NCBI RefSeq assembly: GCF_006385595.1
Contig: NZ_CP041046.1
Span: 3,913,501-3,977,500, forward strand
Reading direction: 5' to 3'
Source of the DNA: Luteibacter pinisoli
Lineage (GTDB): Bacteria; Pseudomonadota; Gammaproteobacteria; Xanthomonadales; Rhodanobacteraceae
DNA: 64,000 nt
This document shows, one piece after another, positions 45,775 through 55,397 of the stretch. The translations under genes were made by a program, and so were the position numbers. How positions within the stretch are numbered: position 1 is the first letter of the stretch; each line of letters opens with the position of its first letter. The notes under the pieces were generated by a model. It searched no databases. It had not been told where the DNA came from and saw only the letters and a program-made list of their open reading frames with translations.

Positions 45775-46998
45775 TTACTTCTTGCCGCTGTCGTCGCTAT
45801 GGAACCACAGCATGATGGTGTCCCACAGGCGCGAGAAGAAGCCGCCTTCCGGGGCATCGTTGAGCGCCACCAGGGGGATGGTCTGCACCGGCTGGCCATC
45901 GAGGGTGACGCGCAGCGTGCCGACCTGCTGGCCCTTCTTGAACGGGGCGATCAGCGTGCCGGGCACGTCGAGGTTGGCCTTGAGCTTGTCGTAGTCGCCG
46001 CGCTTGACCGAGACCAGCACGTTTTCAGCGACGCCCAGCGGCAGCGTGTTTTCCGCGCCCTTCCACAGCTTCGGCGTGGCCAGCGGCTTGTTGGCGTCGT
46101 ACAGCTTGTGGCTTTCGTAGAAGCGGAAGCCGTAGTTCATCAGCGCCAGCGCGGAATCCGCACGGCCCTTTTCGCTGCCGGCGCCCATCACGATGGCGAT
46201 CATGCGGGCGTCGCCCTGCTTGGCCGAGGCGGCGAGGCAGTAGCCGGCGGCCGCGGTGTGGCCGGTCTTGATGCCGTCGACGGTGTTATCGCGCCACAGC
46301 AGCAGGTTGCGGTTGTGCTGCTTGATGCCGTTCCACTCGAACTCCTTCACGGCCGAGATCGCGTAATCCTCGGGGAAGTCGTGGATCAGCGCGCGCGACA
46401 GGATGGCGATGTCGTGGGCGGTGGTGAAGTGATTGGCCACCGGGTAACCCGAGGCGTTCTCGAAGTTCGAATGCACCATGCCGATCTGCTTGGCATAGGC
46501 GTTCATCAGGTTGGCGAACGCGGGCTCGGAGCCGGCGGTGTGCTCGGCCAGCGCGATGGCGGCATCGTTACCGGACTGGATGATCATGCCGTACAGCAGG
46601 TCCTTCAGCGGCACCTGGCTGTTGAGCTTGAGGAAGCTGGTGGAACCGTCGGTGCTCGCACCGCCGCCACGCCATGCGTTCTCGCTGATGGTGACCGGGT
46701 CGGTCATGTGGATCTTGCCGTTGGCCACTTCCGCGGAGACGACGTAGTCCGTCATCACCTTGGTGATGGAGGCCGGCTCCACCTGCATGTCCATGTCTTT
46801 CTGGGCAATGATCTGCCCGGTGTTGTAGTCCATCAGCACCCAGCTCTTGCCTTCCACATCCGGCGGCGGCGGCACGGGGGCCTCGGGCACGACGGGGCGC
46901 GGTACCGCGGGGCGCGGCGGCGTCTGCTGCGCCACGGTGACGCCAGCGACGAGCGCGGCGGCGGCGAAAGCGAACAGGGAACGGGGCAAGAGCTTCAT
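45775..46998 (-). CDS. dacC: D-alanyl-D-alanine carboxypeptidase (PBP5/6 family)
   Basis: 407 aa. Signal peptide (LPRSLFAFAAAALVAGVTVA); catalytic motifs SxxK in EPASITKVMT, SGN in IIQSGNDAAI and KTG in GIKTGHTAAAGYC are complete. C-terminal beta domain and a final amphipathic segment (GGFFSRLWDTIMLWFHSD) that anchors such enzymes to the inner membrane. Trims pentapeptide side chains of peptidoglycan. Could equally be called dacA. Downstream of rlpA in the cell-shape cluster. Confidence 0.93.
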   Translation of the reverse strand: MKLLPRSLFAFAAAALVAGVTVAQQTPPRPAVPRPVVPEAPVPPPPDVEGKSWVLMDYNTGQIIAQKDMDMQVEPASITKVMTDYVVSAEVANGKIHMTDPVTISENAWRGGGASTDGSTSFLKLNSQVPLKDLLYGMIIQSGNDAAIALAEHTAGSEPAFANLMNAYAKQIGMVHSNFENASGYPVANHFTTAHDIAILSRALIHDFPEDYAISAVKEFEWNGIKQHNRNLLLWRDNTVDGIKTGHTAAAGYCLAASAKQGDARMIAIVMGAGSEKGRADSALALMNYGFRFYESHKLYDANKPLATPKLWKGAENTLPLGVAENVLVSVKRGDYDKLKANLDVPGTLIAPFKKGQQVGTLRVTLDGQPVQTIPLVALNDAPEGGFFSRLWDTIMLWFHSDDSGKK

Positions 46999-47040
46999 CG
47001 TTTCAGCGGTCCAGTCAAAAACAAGCAGGAAAAAAGGGGC

Positions 47041-48303
47041 TCAGTCTACCGCGACCGAGGGCCTGGGCAGGCCCATGCCGGCAATCTGGTCGGTCACGCG
47101 GTCGGCGGTGTCCACATCGGCGAGGGGGCCCACCCGCACCCGGCGCACGCTGCGCCCGGCGATGCTGGTCTCCACCACACTGACCGGCCCAAGGCCGGCC
47201 CGGTTCAACTGGTCGGCCACGCGCTGGGCGTTGGCGGTGTCGGAAAAGGCGCCGACCTGGAGGTAAATCGTGGGTTTGCCGGCCACGCCGGAGGGGCTGG
47301 CGGCGTTGCCGACGGGCGCGGGAATCGCCGCGGACGGGCCACGTGCCGCGACCGGGCCGGATGGGGAGGCCACGGGACGTGCGCCCTGCCCTGCCATCGG
47401 CGGCAGCGCCTCGCTCGCCGAGGCATCCGTCATGCCCTGCACAGGGCCGGCATCCTCGGGATTACCGACCGCAACGGGCGTCGACGTGGTCGTGTTCGGT
47501 GCCGGACGCGGCGTGGAGGCCAGGACGGCACCCGCCACGACGGCCGACGGCGTCGGCGCGGTGCGTGCCGCGGGCGGCGCCGGGCTGCGCGCCGGACGGG
47601 CGGGCGGCGGCGGGGCCGTCACCGGCGAGGGTTTGGGTGCGGTGGAGGCGAGCGGCGGCGTGGCGGTGTAGACGGCGTCCGGGTCGCTCGGGTCGATCGC
47701 ACGCACTTCGACCAGGCCGGTGCCGCTGGGCCACACGCCGATTTTCACGGCCGCGGCGAACGACAGGTCGATGATGCGGTTTTCGTGGAACGGGCCGCGA
47801 TCGTTCACGCGCACGACCACGCTCTTGCCGTTCTCAAGGTTGGTGACACGCGCGTAGCTCGGCAGCGGCAGCGTCTTGTGCGCCGCGCTGAACTGGTACA
47901 TGTCGTACTCCTCGAGGTTCGAGGTTTTGTAGCCGTGGAACTTGTTGCCGTAGAACGACGCGATGCCGCGCTCGACGTAACCGCGCGGGTTGGACATCAC
48001 GTTGTAGGTCTGGCCGAGCACGGAATACGGCGACTTGTTGCCGTACAGCGAACGCGGCTCCACCTTCGGCACCGGCTCGGGAATCTTGCTGACGTCGGGG
48101 ATGTCCGTGGGCACGCTGTCGCTGTTGGAGCGGTAGCGCGATGACTGCGATTTGCTGATGTCGTCGTGCCCGCCGCGGCTCGGCGAGCCACCCCGCGCGA
48201 CCGGCCGGGTGTTATGCCCGCCGCCGCACGCGGCCAGCAACATCACCGTGAGAACGAGCGCCGTCCGCATCATGTTCACCGCCCCCACGGTGGCCGTTTT
48301 CAT
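47041..48303 (-). CDS. rlpA: RlpA-like septal lipoprotein with SPOR domain
   Basis: 420 aa from ATG 48303, whose ATGA overlap with the mltB stop supports this start over ATG 48273. Lipobox LLAAC anchors it in the outer membrane. A double-psi beta-barrel domain (GIASFYGNKFHGYKTSNLE to VRVNDRGPFHENRIIDLS, about residues 112-200) is the RlpA lytic transglycosylase core, with Asp in NDRGPF. A long Pro/Ala-rich linker (about 215-340) leads to a C-terminal SPOR domain (YLQVGAFSDTANAQRVADQL) that binds denuded glycan at the septum. Confidence 0.93.
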   Translation of the reverse strand: MKTATVGAVNMMRTALVLTVMLLAACGGGHNTRPVARGGSPSRGGHDDISKSQSSRYRSNSDSVPTDIPDVSKIPEPVPKVEPRSLYGNKSPYSVLGQTYNVMSNPRGYVERGIASFYGNKFHGYKTSNLEEYDMYQFSAAHKTLPLPSYARVTNLENGKSVVVRVNDRGPFHENRIIDLSFAAAVKIGVWPSGTGLVEVRAIDPSDPDAVYTATPPLASTAPKPSPVTAPPPPARPARSPAPPAARTAPTPSAVVAGAVLASTPRPAPNTTTSTPVAVGNPEDAGPVQGMTDASASEALPPMAGQGARPVASPSGPVAARGPSAAIPAPVGNAASPSGVAGKPTIYLQVGAFSDTANAQRVADQLNRAGLGPVSVVETSIAGRSVRRVRVGPLADVDTADRVTDQIAGMGLPRPSVAVD

Positions 48304-49334
48304 CGCGCGTTCGGTCCCTTCACGCGGGCACGGATCTCCTGCGCCAGCTGGTCGACCGCCAGCGCGTACATCGGGCTGCGGTTGTAGGTGGTGATCACGT
48401 AGAAATTCTGGAAGGTGAACCAGTATTCGTCACCCGACGGGCCGTCCAGGCGCAACAGCTGCGCGTCGCGGCCCGGATCCAGGTGCTGCAACGGCGCGAA
48501 GCCCGTGGCGACGAAGGATTCCACCGGCGCCACCGGGCGCCAGTCCTTCGGTACCGCCGGCGCTTTGGCCTTGCGATCCGGCTGGGCGCGCGCGGCGATC
48601 GGGCCGCCGGTCTGCCAGCCGTGTTCCTTGAAGTAGTTGGCGACGCTGGCGAAGATGTCGCCCATCGAGCCCTTCATGTCGATGCGGCCGTCGCCGTCGT
48701 AATCGACACCCCAGTCGCGGATGGACGAGGGCATGAACTGGCCCCAGCCCTGCGCGCCCGCGTACGAACCGGTGAGCGTGTCCAGCGGGCCACCCAGGTG
48801 GTTCGAGGGCAACTCAAGCAGGGTCTTCAGCTGCTCGCGGAAGAACGGCGCGCGCTTGGGGTAGTAGAAGGCCAGCGTGGTGAGCGCATCGAGCACCTTG
48901 TACTTGCCGGTATTGCGGCCGTAGAAGGTTTCCACGCCGACGATGGCGACGATGTATTCCGCGGGCACGCCGTACTTGCGGCTGATGCCGTCGAGCAGCG
49001 CCCGGTGCGTGCGGTAGAAATCGGCACCGGCGGCGATGCGATCCTCGGTGAGGAAGATCGGCCGGTACGCGCTCCACGGCTTGCCTTCGGCCGGCCGGTT
49101 CATCGCATCGATGATGCCCTGCTGCATTTTCGCGCCGTCGAGCAGCTTGTTCAGCGCCCAGGGGCTCTTGCCGGTGTCTTTCGCGACCTCGCGGACGAGC
49201 TCGGCCTGGCCCGGATGGGTCTCGGCCGCGCGCGCCGGGGCGGCGAAAAACAGGGGGAGCAAAAGCGTCGCGCCTAGCAGGCGCGGAAAGATTCGTGCGG
49301 GTCGTGCGCGATGCGCGGGCAGAACATCATCCAT
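48300..49334 (-). CDS. mltB: Membrane-bound lytic murein transglycosylase B
   Basis: 344 aa from ATG 49334. Hydrophobic leader (RLLGATLLLPLFFAAPARA) without a lipobox Cys, so it is a soluble periplasmic form of the SltB/MltB family. Catalytic Glu in IVAIVGVETFYGRNTGKYKVLDALTTLAFYYP and GYAGAQG-type GSYAGAQGWGQFMPSSIRDWGVDYDGDG are as expected. Cleaves glycan strands to 1,6-anhydro products. The longer open frame upstream is only the rodA gene read in another frame. Between rodA and rlpA. Confidence 0.94.
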   Translation of the reverse strand: MDDVLPAHRARPARIFPRLLGATLLLPLFFAAPARAAETHPGQAELVREVAKDTGKSPWALNKLLDGAKMQQGIIDAMNRPAEGKPWSAYRPIFLTEDRIAAGADFYRTHRALLDGISRKYGVPAEYIVAIVGVETFYGRNTGKYKVLDALTTLAFYYPKRAPFFREQLKTLLELPSNHLGGPLDTLTGSYAGAQGWGQFMPSSIRDWGVDYDGDGRIDMKGSMGDIFASVANYFKEHGWQTGGPIAARAQPDRKAKAPAVPKDWRPVAPVESFVATGFAPLQHLDPGRDAQLLRLDGPSGDEYWFTFQNFYVITTYNRSPMYALAVDQLAQEIRARVKGPNAR

Positions 49335-49396
49335 GCCCCGAAGCGTACCACGCAAAAGTGGCGCTTCCGGGGCCTTGCACGGCCTGCGTTCAGCCA

Positions 49397-50512
49397 TTAA
49401 TCGTGGAGTTTGCGATTGGCGTGGATGGACATGAGCACGCCGAAGCCTGTCAGCAGCGAGACGGCCGACGTGCCGCCGTAGCTCACCAGCGGCATCGGCA
49501 CGCCGACCACGGGCAGGATGCCGGCGACCATGCCGCCGTTGACGGCCACGTATACGAAAAAGCTCATACCGATGGCGCCAGCCAGCAGGCGCGAGTAGGT
49601 GTCGCGCGCATTCATCGCGATCCACAGGCAGCGGCCGATGATGAAGGCGTACAGCAGCATGATGGCGATGACGCCGACCAGGCCAAATTCTTCGGAGAAC
49701 ACCGCGAAAATGAAGTCCGTGGTGTGCTCGGGCAGGAAGTCCAGGCGCGACTGCGTGCCGTGCTGCCAGCCCTTGCCGAACACGCCACCGGAGCCCACGG
49801 CGATCTTCGACTGGATGATGTGCCAGCCGTTGCCCAGCGGGTCCGATTCGGGATCGAGCAGGGTGCGGACGCGGTTGCGCTGGTATTCGTGGAGGAACTG
49901 CCAGGCCACCGGGATGGCCGCGCCCGCGCCGCCGACCAGCAGGCCGATGCGCCACCAGGCCATGCCCGACAGGAACAGCGCGAAGGCGCCCGCCCCCGCC
50001 ACCAGCAATGCCGTGCCCAGGTCGGGCTGTTCGGCGATGAGCGCGGCCGGCACGGCGATCAGCAGGCCGACGACGATGATGTCTTTCCAGCCCGGCGGCA
50101 GCTGGCGGGGGTGCAGGTACCAGGCCACCATCATCGGCATGGTGAGCTTCAGCAGCTCGGAGGGCTGGAAGCGCATGAAGCCGAGATCGAGCCAGCGGTA
50201 CGCCCCCCTGCCCTCGCCCAGCGCCGCCACCACGAACAGCAGCGCGGTGCTGCCTGCGTAGAGCCAGGGCGTCCACGAGCGCAGCACGGGCGGCGGGATC
50301 CGCGAGATCACCAGCAGCAGCACGCCGCCGAGGACGAAGCGCGCGGCCTGGCCGCCGACGAGGGAATAGTTGCCGCCGCCCGCGCTGTACAGCGTGGCCA
50401 GGCCCGCGCAGGCGAGCAGGAACAGGGCGAGCAGGAGCGGCAGGTCCAGGCGCGGCCGGGTAAGCAGGCGCAGCCCGAAACGCTTCATGCGGACGGTGAA
50501 TTGCTGGAACAC
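49397..50512 (-). CDS. rodA: Rod shape-determining SEDS glycosyltransferase RodA
   Basis: 371 aa from the GTG at 50512, chosen because GGGGAGG lies 9 bases upstream; the ATG at 50488 has no such site. About ten membrane helices; SEDS motifs RWLDLGFMRFQPSELLKL, AALIAEQPDLGTALLV, RTLLDPESDPLGNGWHIIQSKIA and GVPMPLVSYGGTS are complete. Polymerises glycan strands with PBP2 in the elongasome. It begins one base before the mrdA stop region ends, so the two are coupled. Confidence 0.95.
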   Translation of the reverse strand: MFQQFTVRMKRFGLRLLTRPRLDLPLLLALFLLACAGLATLYSAGGGNYSLVGGQAARFVLGGVLLLVISRIPPPVLRSWTPWLYAGSTALLFVVAALGEGRGAYRWLDLGFMRFQPSELLKLTMPMMVAWYLHPRQLPPGWKDIIVVGLLIAVPAALIAEQPDLGTALLVAGAGAFALFLSGMAWWRIGLLVGGAGAAIPVAWQFLHEYQRNRVRTLLDPESDPLGNGWHIIQSKIAVGSGGVFGKGWQHGTQSRLDFLPEHTTDFIFAVFSEEFGLVGVIAIMLLYAFIIGRCLWIAMNARDTYSRLLAGAIGMSFFVYVAVNGGMVAGILPVVGVPMPLVSYGGTSAVSLLTGFGVLMSIHANRKLHD

Positions 50513-50513
50513 G

Positions 50514-52529
50514 TTACTGGTCCTCCCCGCTATCGTCGGGGGGTAGCTCGCTGCTTTCCGCCGGGGCGGGCTGGGCGCCCTGCACGCTGCTGTCGCTGGC
50601 CGGCGCGCTTTCCACCGGCGCATCCGCCGTGGCGATCGGCCCCGGGGGCAGCGGTTCCGGACGCGGGCCGCCTTCGTCGACCACCCACTGGTCGAGGATC
50701 TTGCGCACGATGGGGCCGGAATCCTGCGCGCCCCAGGCACCCGCTTCGAGCAGCACGGCGACGGCGATCTTCGGATCCTCGGCGGGCGTATAGGCGATGA
50801 ACCAGGCGCGGTGGCGGGCGGCGAGGTAGGCGCTATTCTTGTTGTTGTCGTAGGCGTCGGTCTTGCGCGAGAAGCGCTCGGCCGTGCCGCTCTTGCCCGC
50901 CATCACGAACGGGAAGCCGATACCGACCTTCTTGCCGGTGCCCTTGCCCGAGTTGATCACGTCGACCATGCCCTGGTTCACCGCCTGCCAGTCGCTGTCG
51001 CGGCGGACCAGCGAGGGTCCTTCCGGCGGGAACGACTGCGCGACGCGCGGGCTGTCCACGCCATCCTGGGTATCCATGAGCAGGTGCGGCGCGTACGGGA
51101 TACCGTGGCCAGCGAACGTGGCGATGGCATGCGCCAGCTGGATCGGGGTGACCGCCCAGTAACCCTGGCCGATGCCGGAGATGATGGTTTCACCCGGGAA
51201 CCAGCCCGCCTTGGAACGCTTCGCCTTCCACTCGCGCGAGGGCAGCACGCCTTCCACCTCGCCGACCAGGTCGATCCCGGTCTTGCTGCCGAAGCTGAAC
51301 TTCGACATCCAGCCCGACAGGCGGTCGATGCCCATGTCCAGCGCGAGCTTGTAGAAGTACGTGTTCGTCGAATGCTCGATGGCCTGCATCATGTTGACCG
51401 TGCCGTTGCCGCCGCGGTCGTCATCGCGATAGCAGCGGGTCTGGCCGGGAATGCAGAACTGGCCGTTCGAGAACACGGTGTCGCTCGGCCGGCGCAGGCC
51501 CAGGGTCAGGCCACCGAGGGCGAGCAGCGGTTTCACCGTCGAGCCGGGCGGATACACGCCGCGCAGGGCGCGGTTGTACAGCGGCTTGTCCGGGTCGTTG
51601 GTGAGCGCCTTGTAGTCCGCGCCACTGATGCCGTTGACGAACAGGTTGGCATCGAAGGTCGGGAAGCTGGCGAACGCGAGCACCTGGCCGTTGCGCGGAT
51701 CGATGGCGATGGCCGCGCCCGCACGCCCGGCCAGGCCTTCCAGCGCGGCCTTCTGCAGGCGCACGTCGATCGAGAGGTAGATGTTCTTGCCCGGCGTGGG
51801 CGGCGTGGTGTCCAGCACGGCCTGGGTGCGGCCGTCGGCGTTCACTTCGACCAGCTCATAGCCCGGCGCGCCGTGCAGTAGCTTCTCGTAAGAACGTTCG
51901 ATGCCGATCCGGCCGATATGCGTGGTGCCCTTGTAGCTGGCCTCTTCCTCGTCGTCCATGCGATCCAGGTCGTCCGCGTCGATGCGGCTGACGTAGCCGA
52001 TGACGTGGGCGAATTCCGGCCCCATGGGATAGCGCCGCGTGAGGTACGGCACCACGTCCACGCCGGGAAAGCGCCAGCGGTTCACGGCGAAACGGCCGAT
52101 TTCGTCTTCGGTGAGCTTGAGCTTCAGCGGCACGCCTTCGAACCGGCGCGCCTGCTTCACCTGCTTCTTGAACACGCTGATGTCGTCGTCGCTGAGCGGC
52201 ACGACGGCGCCGAGGTTCGCCAGCATGGTGTCCATGTTGTCGACCTGCTCGGGCGTCACTTCCAGGCGGAAAGCCGGCACGTTGTCGGCGAGCAGCACGC
52301 CGTTGCGGTCGTAGATGAGGCCACGCGCCGGCGGGATCGCGCGCGGCTTGATCCGGTTCTGTTCCGAGCGCGCCGCGAATTCGTCGTGGTGGTACACCTG
52401 CAGGTACACGTAGCGCGTGCACACCGCGATGAGGCCAAGCAGGATCAGGCCAAAGCCGGCCAGCGCGCGGCGGCGAAACAACGCCACCTCACCGCGCGTT
52501 TCCTTGATGGAGGCGCGCCGGAGGCTCAT
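50514..52529 (-). CDS. mrdA: Penicillin-binding protein 2 (MrdA), elongation transpeptidase
   Basis: 671 aa. One N-terminal membrane helix (AGFGLILLGLIAVCTRYVYLQVY), a pedestal region, and a transpeptidase domain with SxxK in YPPGSTVKPLLALGGL (Ser about residue 331), SxN in EHSTNTYFYKLALDMG and KTG-type KSGTAERFSRK. Crosslinks new peptidoglycan with RodA. The C-terminal about 40 residues are Pro/Ser/Glu-rich and disordered. Its start overlaps the mreD stop as ATGA. Confidence 0.96.
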   Translation of the reverse strand: MSLRRASIKETRGEVALFRRRALAGFGLILLGLIAVCTRYVYLQVYHHDEFAARSEQNRIKPRAIPPARGLIYDRNGVLLADNVPAFRLEVTPEQVDNMDTMLANLGAVVPLSDDDISVFKKQVKQARRFEGVPLKLKLTEDEIGRFAVNRWRFPGVDVVPYLTRRYPMGPEFAHVIGYVSRIDADDLDRMDDEEEASYKGTTHIGRIGIERSYEKLLHGAPGYELVEVNADGRTQAVLDTTPPTPGKNIYLSIDVRLQKAALEGLAGRAGAAIAIDPRNGQVLAFASFPTFDANLFVNGISGADYKALTNDPDKPLYNRALRGVYPPGSTVKPLLALGGLTLGLRRPSDTVFSNGQFCIPGQTRCYRDDDRGGNGTVNMMQAIEHSTNTYFYKLALDMGIDRLSGWMSKFSFGSKTGIDLVGEVEGVLPSREWKAKRSKAGWFPGETIISGIGQGYWAVTPIQLAHAIATFAGHGIPYAPHLLMDTQDGVDSPRVAQSFPPEGPSLVRRDSDWQAVNQGMVDVINSGKGTGKKVGIGFPFVMAGKSGTAERFSRKTDAYDNNKNSAYLAARHRAWFIAYTPAEDPKIAVAVLLEAGAWGAQDSGPIVRKILDQWVVDEGGPRPEPLPPGPIATADAPVESAPASDSSVQGAQPAPAESSELPPDDSGEDQ

Positions 52530-53017
52530 GCCTCGTGGATGCGCAGGCGCGCACGCAGGTCGTCAAGGATCAGGAACAGGAACGGCCACAGGGCCGCACC
52601 CACGAAGGGCGAGATCCAGAAATCCGCGGGCGGCAGCGGATCACCGCCGAGCACGCGCACCAGCAGCAGGAGCACGCGGTCGTTGAGCAGGAAGCCGAGC
52701 ACGGCCAGGGTCTGCTGCCACATGGGGAAGAAGCGCAGGCGCGAGCGGAAGCGCAGCGCGATGAACACCATGGCGGTGAGGCGCAGGGCCTGTTCGCCGA
52801 GCAGCATGCCGTCGAACAGGTCGGCACCGAGACCCAGGCAGAACGCCAGGCCAAGGCCCACGCGATCGCCGGACTGCAGGCACCAGTAGAGCAGCACCAG
52901 CGCGGGCCAGTACGGCTTGTACGGCGTGAGCGGGCCCGGCAGCGGAATCAGCATGAGCACGAGCGAGAGCAGCAGCGTGGCGGCGAACCAGAGCTGGCGG
53001 ACGCGGGTCTTGTTCAT
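52526..53017 (-). CDS. mreD: Rod shape-determining membrane protein MreD
   Basis: 163 aa with five hydrophobic segments; RQLWFAATLLLSLVLMLIPLPGPL and PYWPALVLLYWCLQSGDRVGLGLAFCLGLGADLFDG carry the family pattern (RP-x-W, L-x-YW, G-x-x-G-L-x-D). Links the MreB cytoskeleton and MreC to the RodA-PBP2 machine. Overlaps mreC by 4 bases. Confidence 0.95.
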   Translation of the reverse strand: MNKTRVRQLWFAATLLLSLVLMLIPLPGPLTPYKPYWPALVLLYWCLQSGDRVGLGLAFCLGLGADLFDGMLLGEQALRLTAMVFIALRFRSRLRFFPMWQQTLAVLGFLLNDRVLLLLVRVLGGDPLPPADFWISPFVGAALWPFLFLILDDLRARLRIHEA

Positions 53018-54033
53018 GGCGTGGCTCCGTTCGCGCTGGTGGAAGCGCGTGCGGGCGCGCCGCTGGCGGTGGGTGCGGTGACCCGAGGCAGCGTCGGCGC
53101 GGGTGCCGGGGTGGCCGGCGGCGCGTTCGGATCCGGCGCCATGCCCGCCGGCGGGCCGGCGTTGGGCGCGAGGTCCGGCGGCCCGGCGTTCTCGGCCAGG
53201 TCGTGCAGCAGCAATACGTCTTCGCTGCGATCGAGGTCGGCGGCCGGCACCGCATTCGCGGCGAGGAAGGTGCCCGACGCGGTCTGGCCGACGTCGCGGA
53301 TGGTGCCCACCGGGAAGCCAGTCGGGAAACGCCCGCCGAGGCCGGAGGTCACCAGCTTGTCACCCGCCTGCACGTCGGCCGAGACCGGGATGTTGGGCAG
53401 GGTCAGCATGTCGCCGGCACGCGAGCCGTACGCCACGGTGCGCAGGCCGGTGCGCTCGATGGTCACGGGAATGGCGTGGTTGGGGTCGGTGATGAGCATG
53501 GCCACGGACGTGGTCGGCATCACCTCGATGATCTGGCCCATGACGCCGCGCGCATCGATCACCACCTGCCCCGTCTTCACCTGGTCGCGGGCGCCCACGT
53601 TCAGCGTGATGCGATGGCGGAACGCGCCCAGGTCCACGCCGATGAGGCGGGCCAGCTGCACGTTGAGCGAGAGGCTGTGCTGGGTGTCGAGCAGTTCCTT
53701 CAGGCGCTGGTTCTGCTCGGCCACGGACGCCATGCGGTTGAGCTTGGCGTTGGCGAGCAGAAGGTCCTCACGCAGGCGCTGGTTGGCCTCGGTGAGGCGC
53801 TGGCGATCGGCGAACGCCACCGTGGCCGCCTGGAAACCCTGCGACGGCAGGCCAGCGATCCGGTAAACGGGTTCCACGATGATCGACAGTCCGTAACGGA
53901 CATTGGCCAGCCACCCGCCGCGATGGTCCAGGACCATCAGCACGCAGGCCAGCGCGAGGTACACGATAAGCCGCAGCGTTCCCGCCACACCGGGCGAGAA
54001 CAGCGGCGACTTATCGTCGCGATTAAGGGCCAT
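53014..54033 (-). CDS. mreC: Rod shape-determining protein MreC
   Basis: 339 aa. One N-terminal membrane helix (LRLIVYLALACVLMVLDH), a coiled-coil stretch (ADRQRLTEANQRLREDLLLANAKLNRMASVAEQNQRLKELL, about residues 70-115) and a periplasmic beta-barrel part with GVMGQIIEVMPTTSVAMLITD and TSGLGGRFPTGFPVG. The last about 70 residues are Pro/Ala-rich and disordered, longer than in E. coli. Scaffold that activates PBP2. 38 bases downstream of mreB. Confidence 0.95.
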   Translation of the reverse strand: MALNRDDKSPLFSPGVAGTLRLIVYLALACVLMVLDHRGGWLANVRYGLSIIVEPVYRIAGLPSQGFQAATVAFADRQRLTEANQRLREDLLLANAKLNRMASVAEQNQRLKELLDTQHSLSLNVQLARLIGVDLGAFRHRITLNVGARDQVKTGQVVIDARGVMGQIIEVMPTTSVAMLITDPNHAIPVTIERTGLRTVAYGSRAGDMLTLPNIPVSADVQAGDKLVTSGLGGRFPTGFPVGTIRDVGQTASGTFLAANAVPAADLDRSEDVLLLHDLAENAGPPDLAPNAGPPAGMAPDPNAPPATPAPAPTLPRVTAPTASGAPARASTSANGATP

Positions 54034-54071
54034 GGATCAGCGCGCCCTGGCCGAGGCGGCGCGCGGGGGCA

Positions 54072-55118
54072 TCATTCGAACGCGAAGAAATCGCTGCCGT
54101 GCTGGTCGATCATTTCCAGGGCCTTGCCGCCGCCGCGTGCCACGCAGGTGAGCGGGTCGTCAGCCACGGCCACATGCAGGCCGGTTTCCTCGGAAATGAG
54201 GCGATCCAGGTCGCGCAGCAGCGCACCACCGCCGGTGAGGACGATGCCACGCTCGGCCACGTCGGAGCAGAGCTCCGGCGGGGTCTGTTCCAGCGCTGCC
54301 TTCACCGCTGCCACGATGCCGGAGAGCGGCTCGTGCAGGGCTTCCAGCACTTCGTTGGAGTTGATGGTGAACATGCGCGGCACGCCCTCGGCCAGGTTAC
54401 GGCCGGAGATCTCGATCTCGCGGACTTCGCTCTGCGGGAAGGCGCAGCCGATTTCCAGCTTGATCCGCTCGGCGGTGGATTCGCCGATGAGGGTGCCGTG
54501 GTTGCGGCGCACGTAGTTGATGATCGCTTCGTCGAAGCGGTCGCCACCCACGCGCACGGACTGCGAGTAGACGATGCCGTTGAGCGAAATGACCGCCACT
54601 TCGGAGGTACCGCCACCGATGTCCAGGACCATGGAGCCACGGGCCTCGTGCACCGGAATGCCGGCACCGATGGCGGCGGCCATGGGTTCTTCGATCAGGA
54701 ACACGTCACGGGCACCGGCGCCTTCGGCCGATTCCTTGATGGCGCGGCGCTCCACCTGGGTGGAGCCGCAGGGCACGCAGACCAGCACGCGCGGGCTGGG
54801 ACGCAGCATCCGCGAGCGGTGAACCTGCTTGATGAAATGCTGGAGCATCGCCTCGGTCATGGTGAAGTCGGCAATGACGCCGTCCTTCATCGGACGCACC
54901 GTGGCGATATTGCCCGGGGTACGGCCCAGCATGCGCTTGGCGTCGCCACCCACCGCGGCAACCGCGCGGGGGCCGCCCGGACCACGGTCCTGGCGAATGG
55001 CAACCACCGACGGCTCGTTCAGGACAATGCCCTGGCCGCGCACGTAGATGAGCGTATTGGCCGTGCCGAGATCGATGGAGATGTCGTTCGAAAAGAGTCC
55101 GCGGAACTTCTTAAACAT
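54072..55118 (-). CDS. mreB: Actin-like cell shape protein MreB
   Basis: 348 aa. Actin-fold motifs: IDLGTANTLIYV (phosphate 1), VLDIGGGTSEVAVISLNG (phosphate 2), and VLTGGGALLRDLDRLI (adenosine). Polymerises beneath the membrane and directs lateral wall synthesis, so the cell should be rod-shaped. First gene of mreBCD-mrdA-rodA-mltB-rlpA-dacC; its promoter lies in the divergent gap towards the PfkB gene. Confidence 0.98.
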   Translation of the reverse strand: MFKKFRGLFSNDISIDLGTANTLIYVRGQGIVLNEPSVVAIRQDRGPGGPRAVAAVGGDAKRMLGRTPGNIATVRPMKDGVIADFTMTEAMLQHFIKQVHRSRMLRPSPRVLVCVPCGSTQVERRAIKESAEGAGARDVFLIEEPMAAAIGAGIPVHEARGSMVLDIGGGTSEVAVISLNGIVYSQSVRVGGDRFDEAIINYVRRNHGTLIGESTAERIKLEIGCAFPQSEVREIEISGRNLAEGVPRMFTINSNEVLEALHEPLSGIVAAVKAALEQTPPELCSDVAERGIVLTGGGALLRDLDRLISEETGLHVAVADDPLTCVARGGGKALEMIDQHGSDFFAFE

Positions 55119-55397
55119 GATGCGGCGGGCGCCCGTTAGCCGGAAAAAGTAAGCACGCGAGTCTAAGTTGCGCCCCCTTGCGGCGCAAGGGCGGAGAAGT
55201 TAAGAAAGCCTTGTAAGTCTGAATGATGCGATGGAATTCTGTACTGGATCCGTAATTCTGTACGTGATTGGGGAGTCGCCGCGGGGGGCATTTTTTAGTA
55301 CGATCCGCCGGTTTACCGGAATGACGTCCGGCCCGGCTCCTGTACGCGTGCGCCCGCTGCGCCGCGACACCATTCATTTCTCAGGGTTGCTTACACG
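55119..55397. promoter_or_regulatory. Divergent control region mreB / PfkB kinase, with a 10-bp direct repeat
   Basis: 279 bases, AT-richer than the genes on both sides. AATTCTGTAC occurs at 55235-55244 and again at 55254-55263, 19 bases apart, the copies flanking a GGATCC. This looks like a possible operator for one or both genes. I do not see convincing -35/-10 pairs. Confidence 0.4.
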
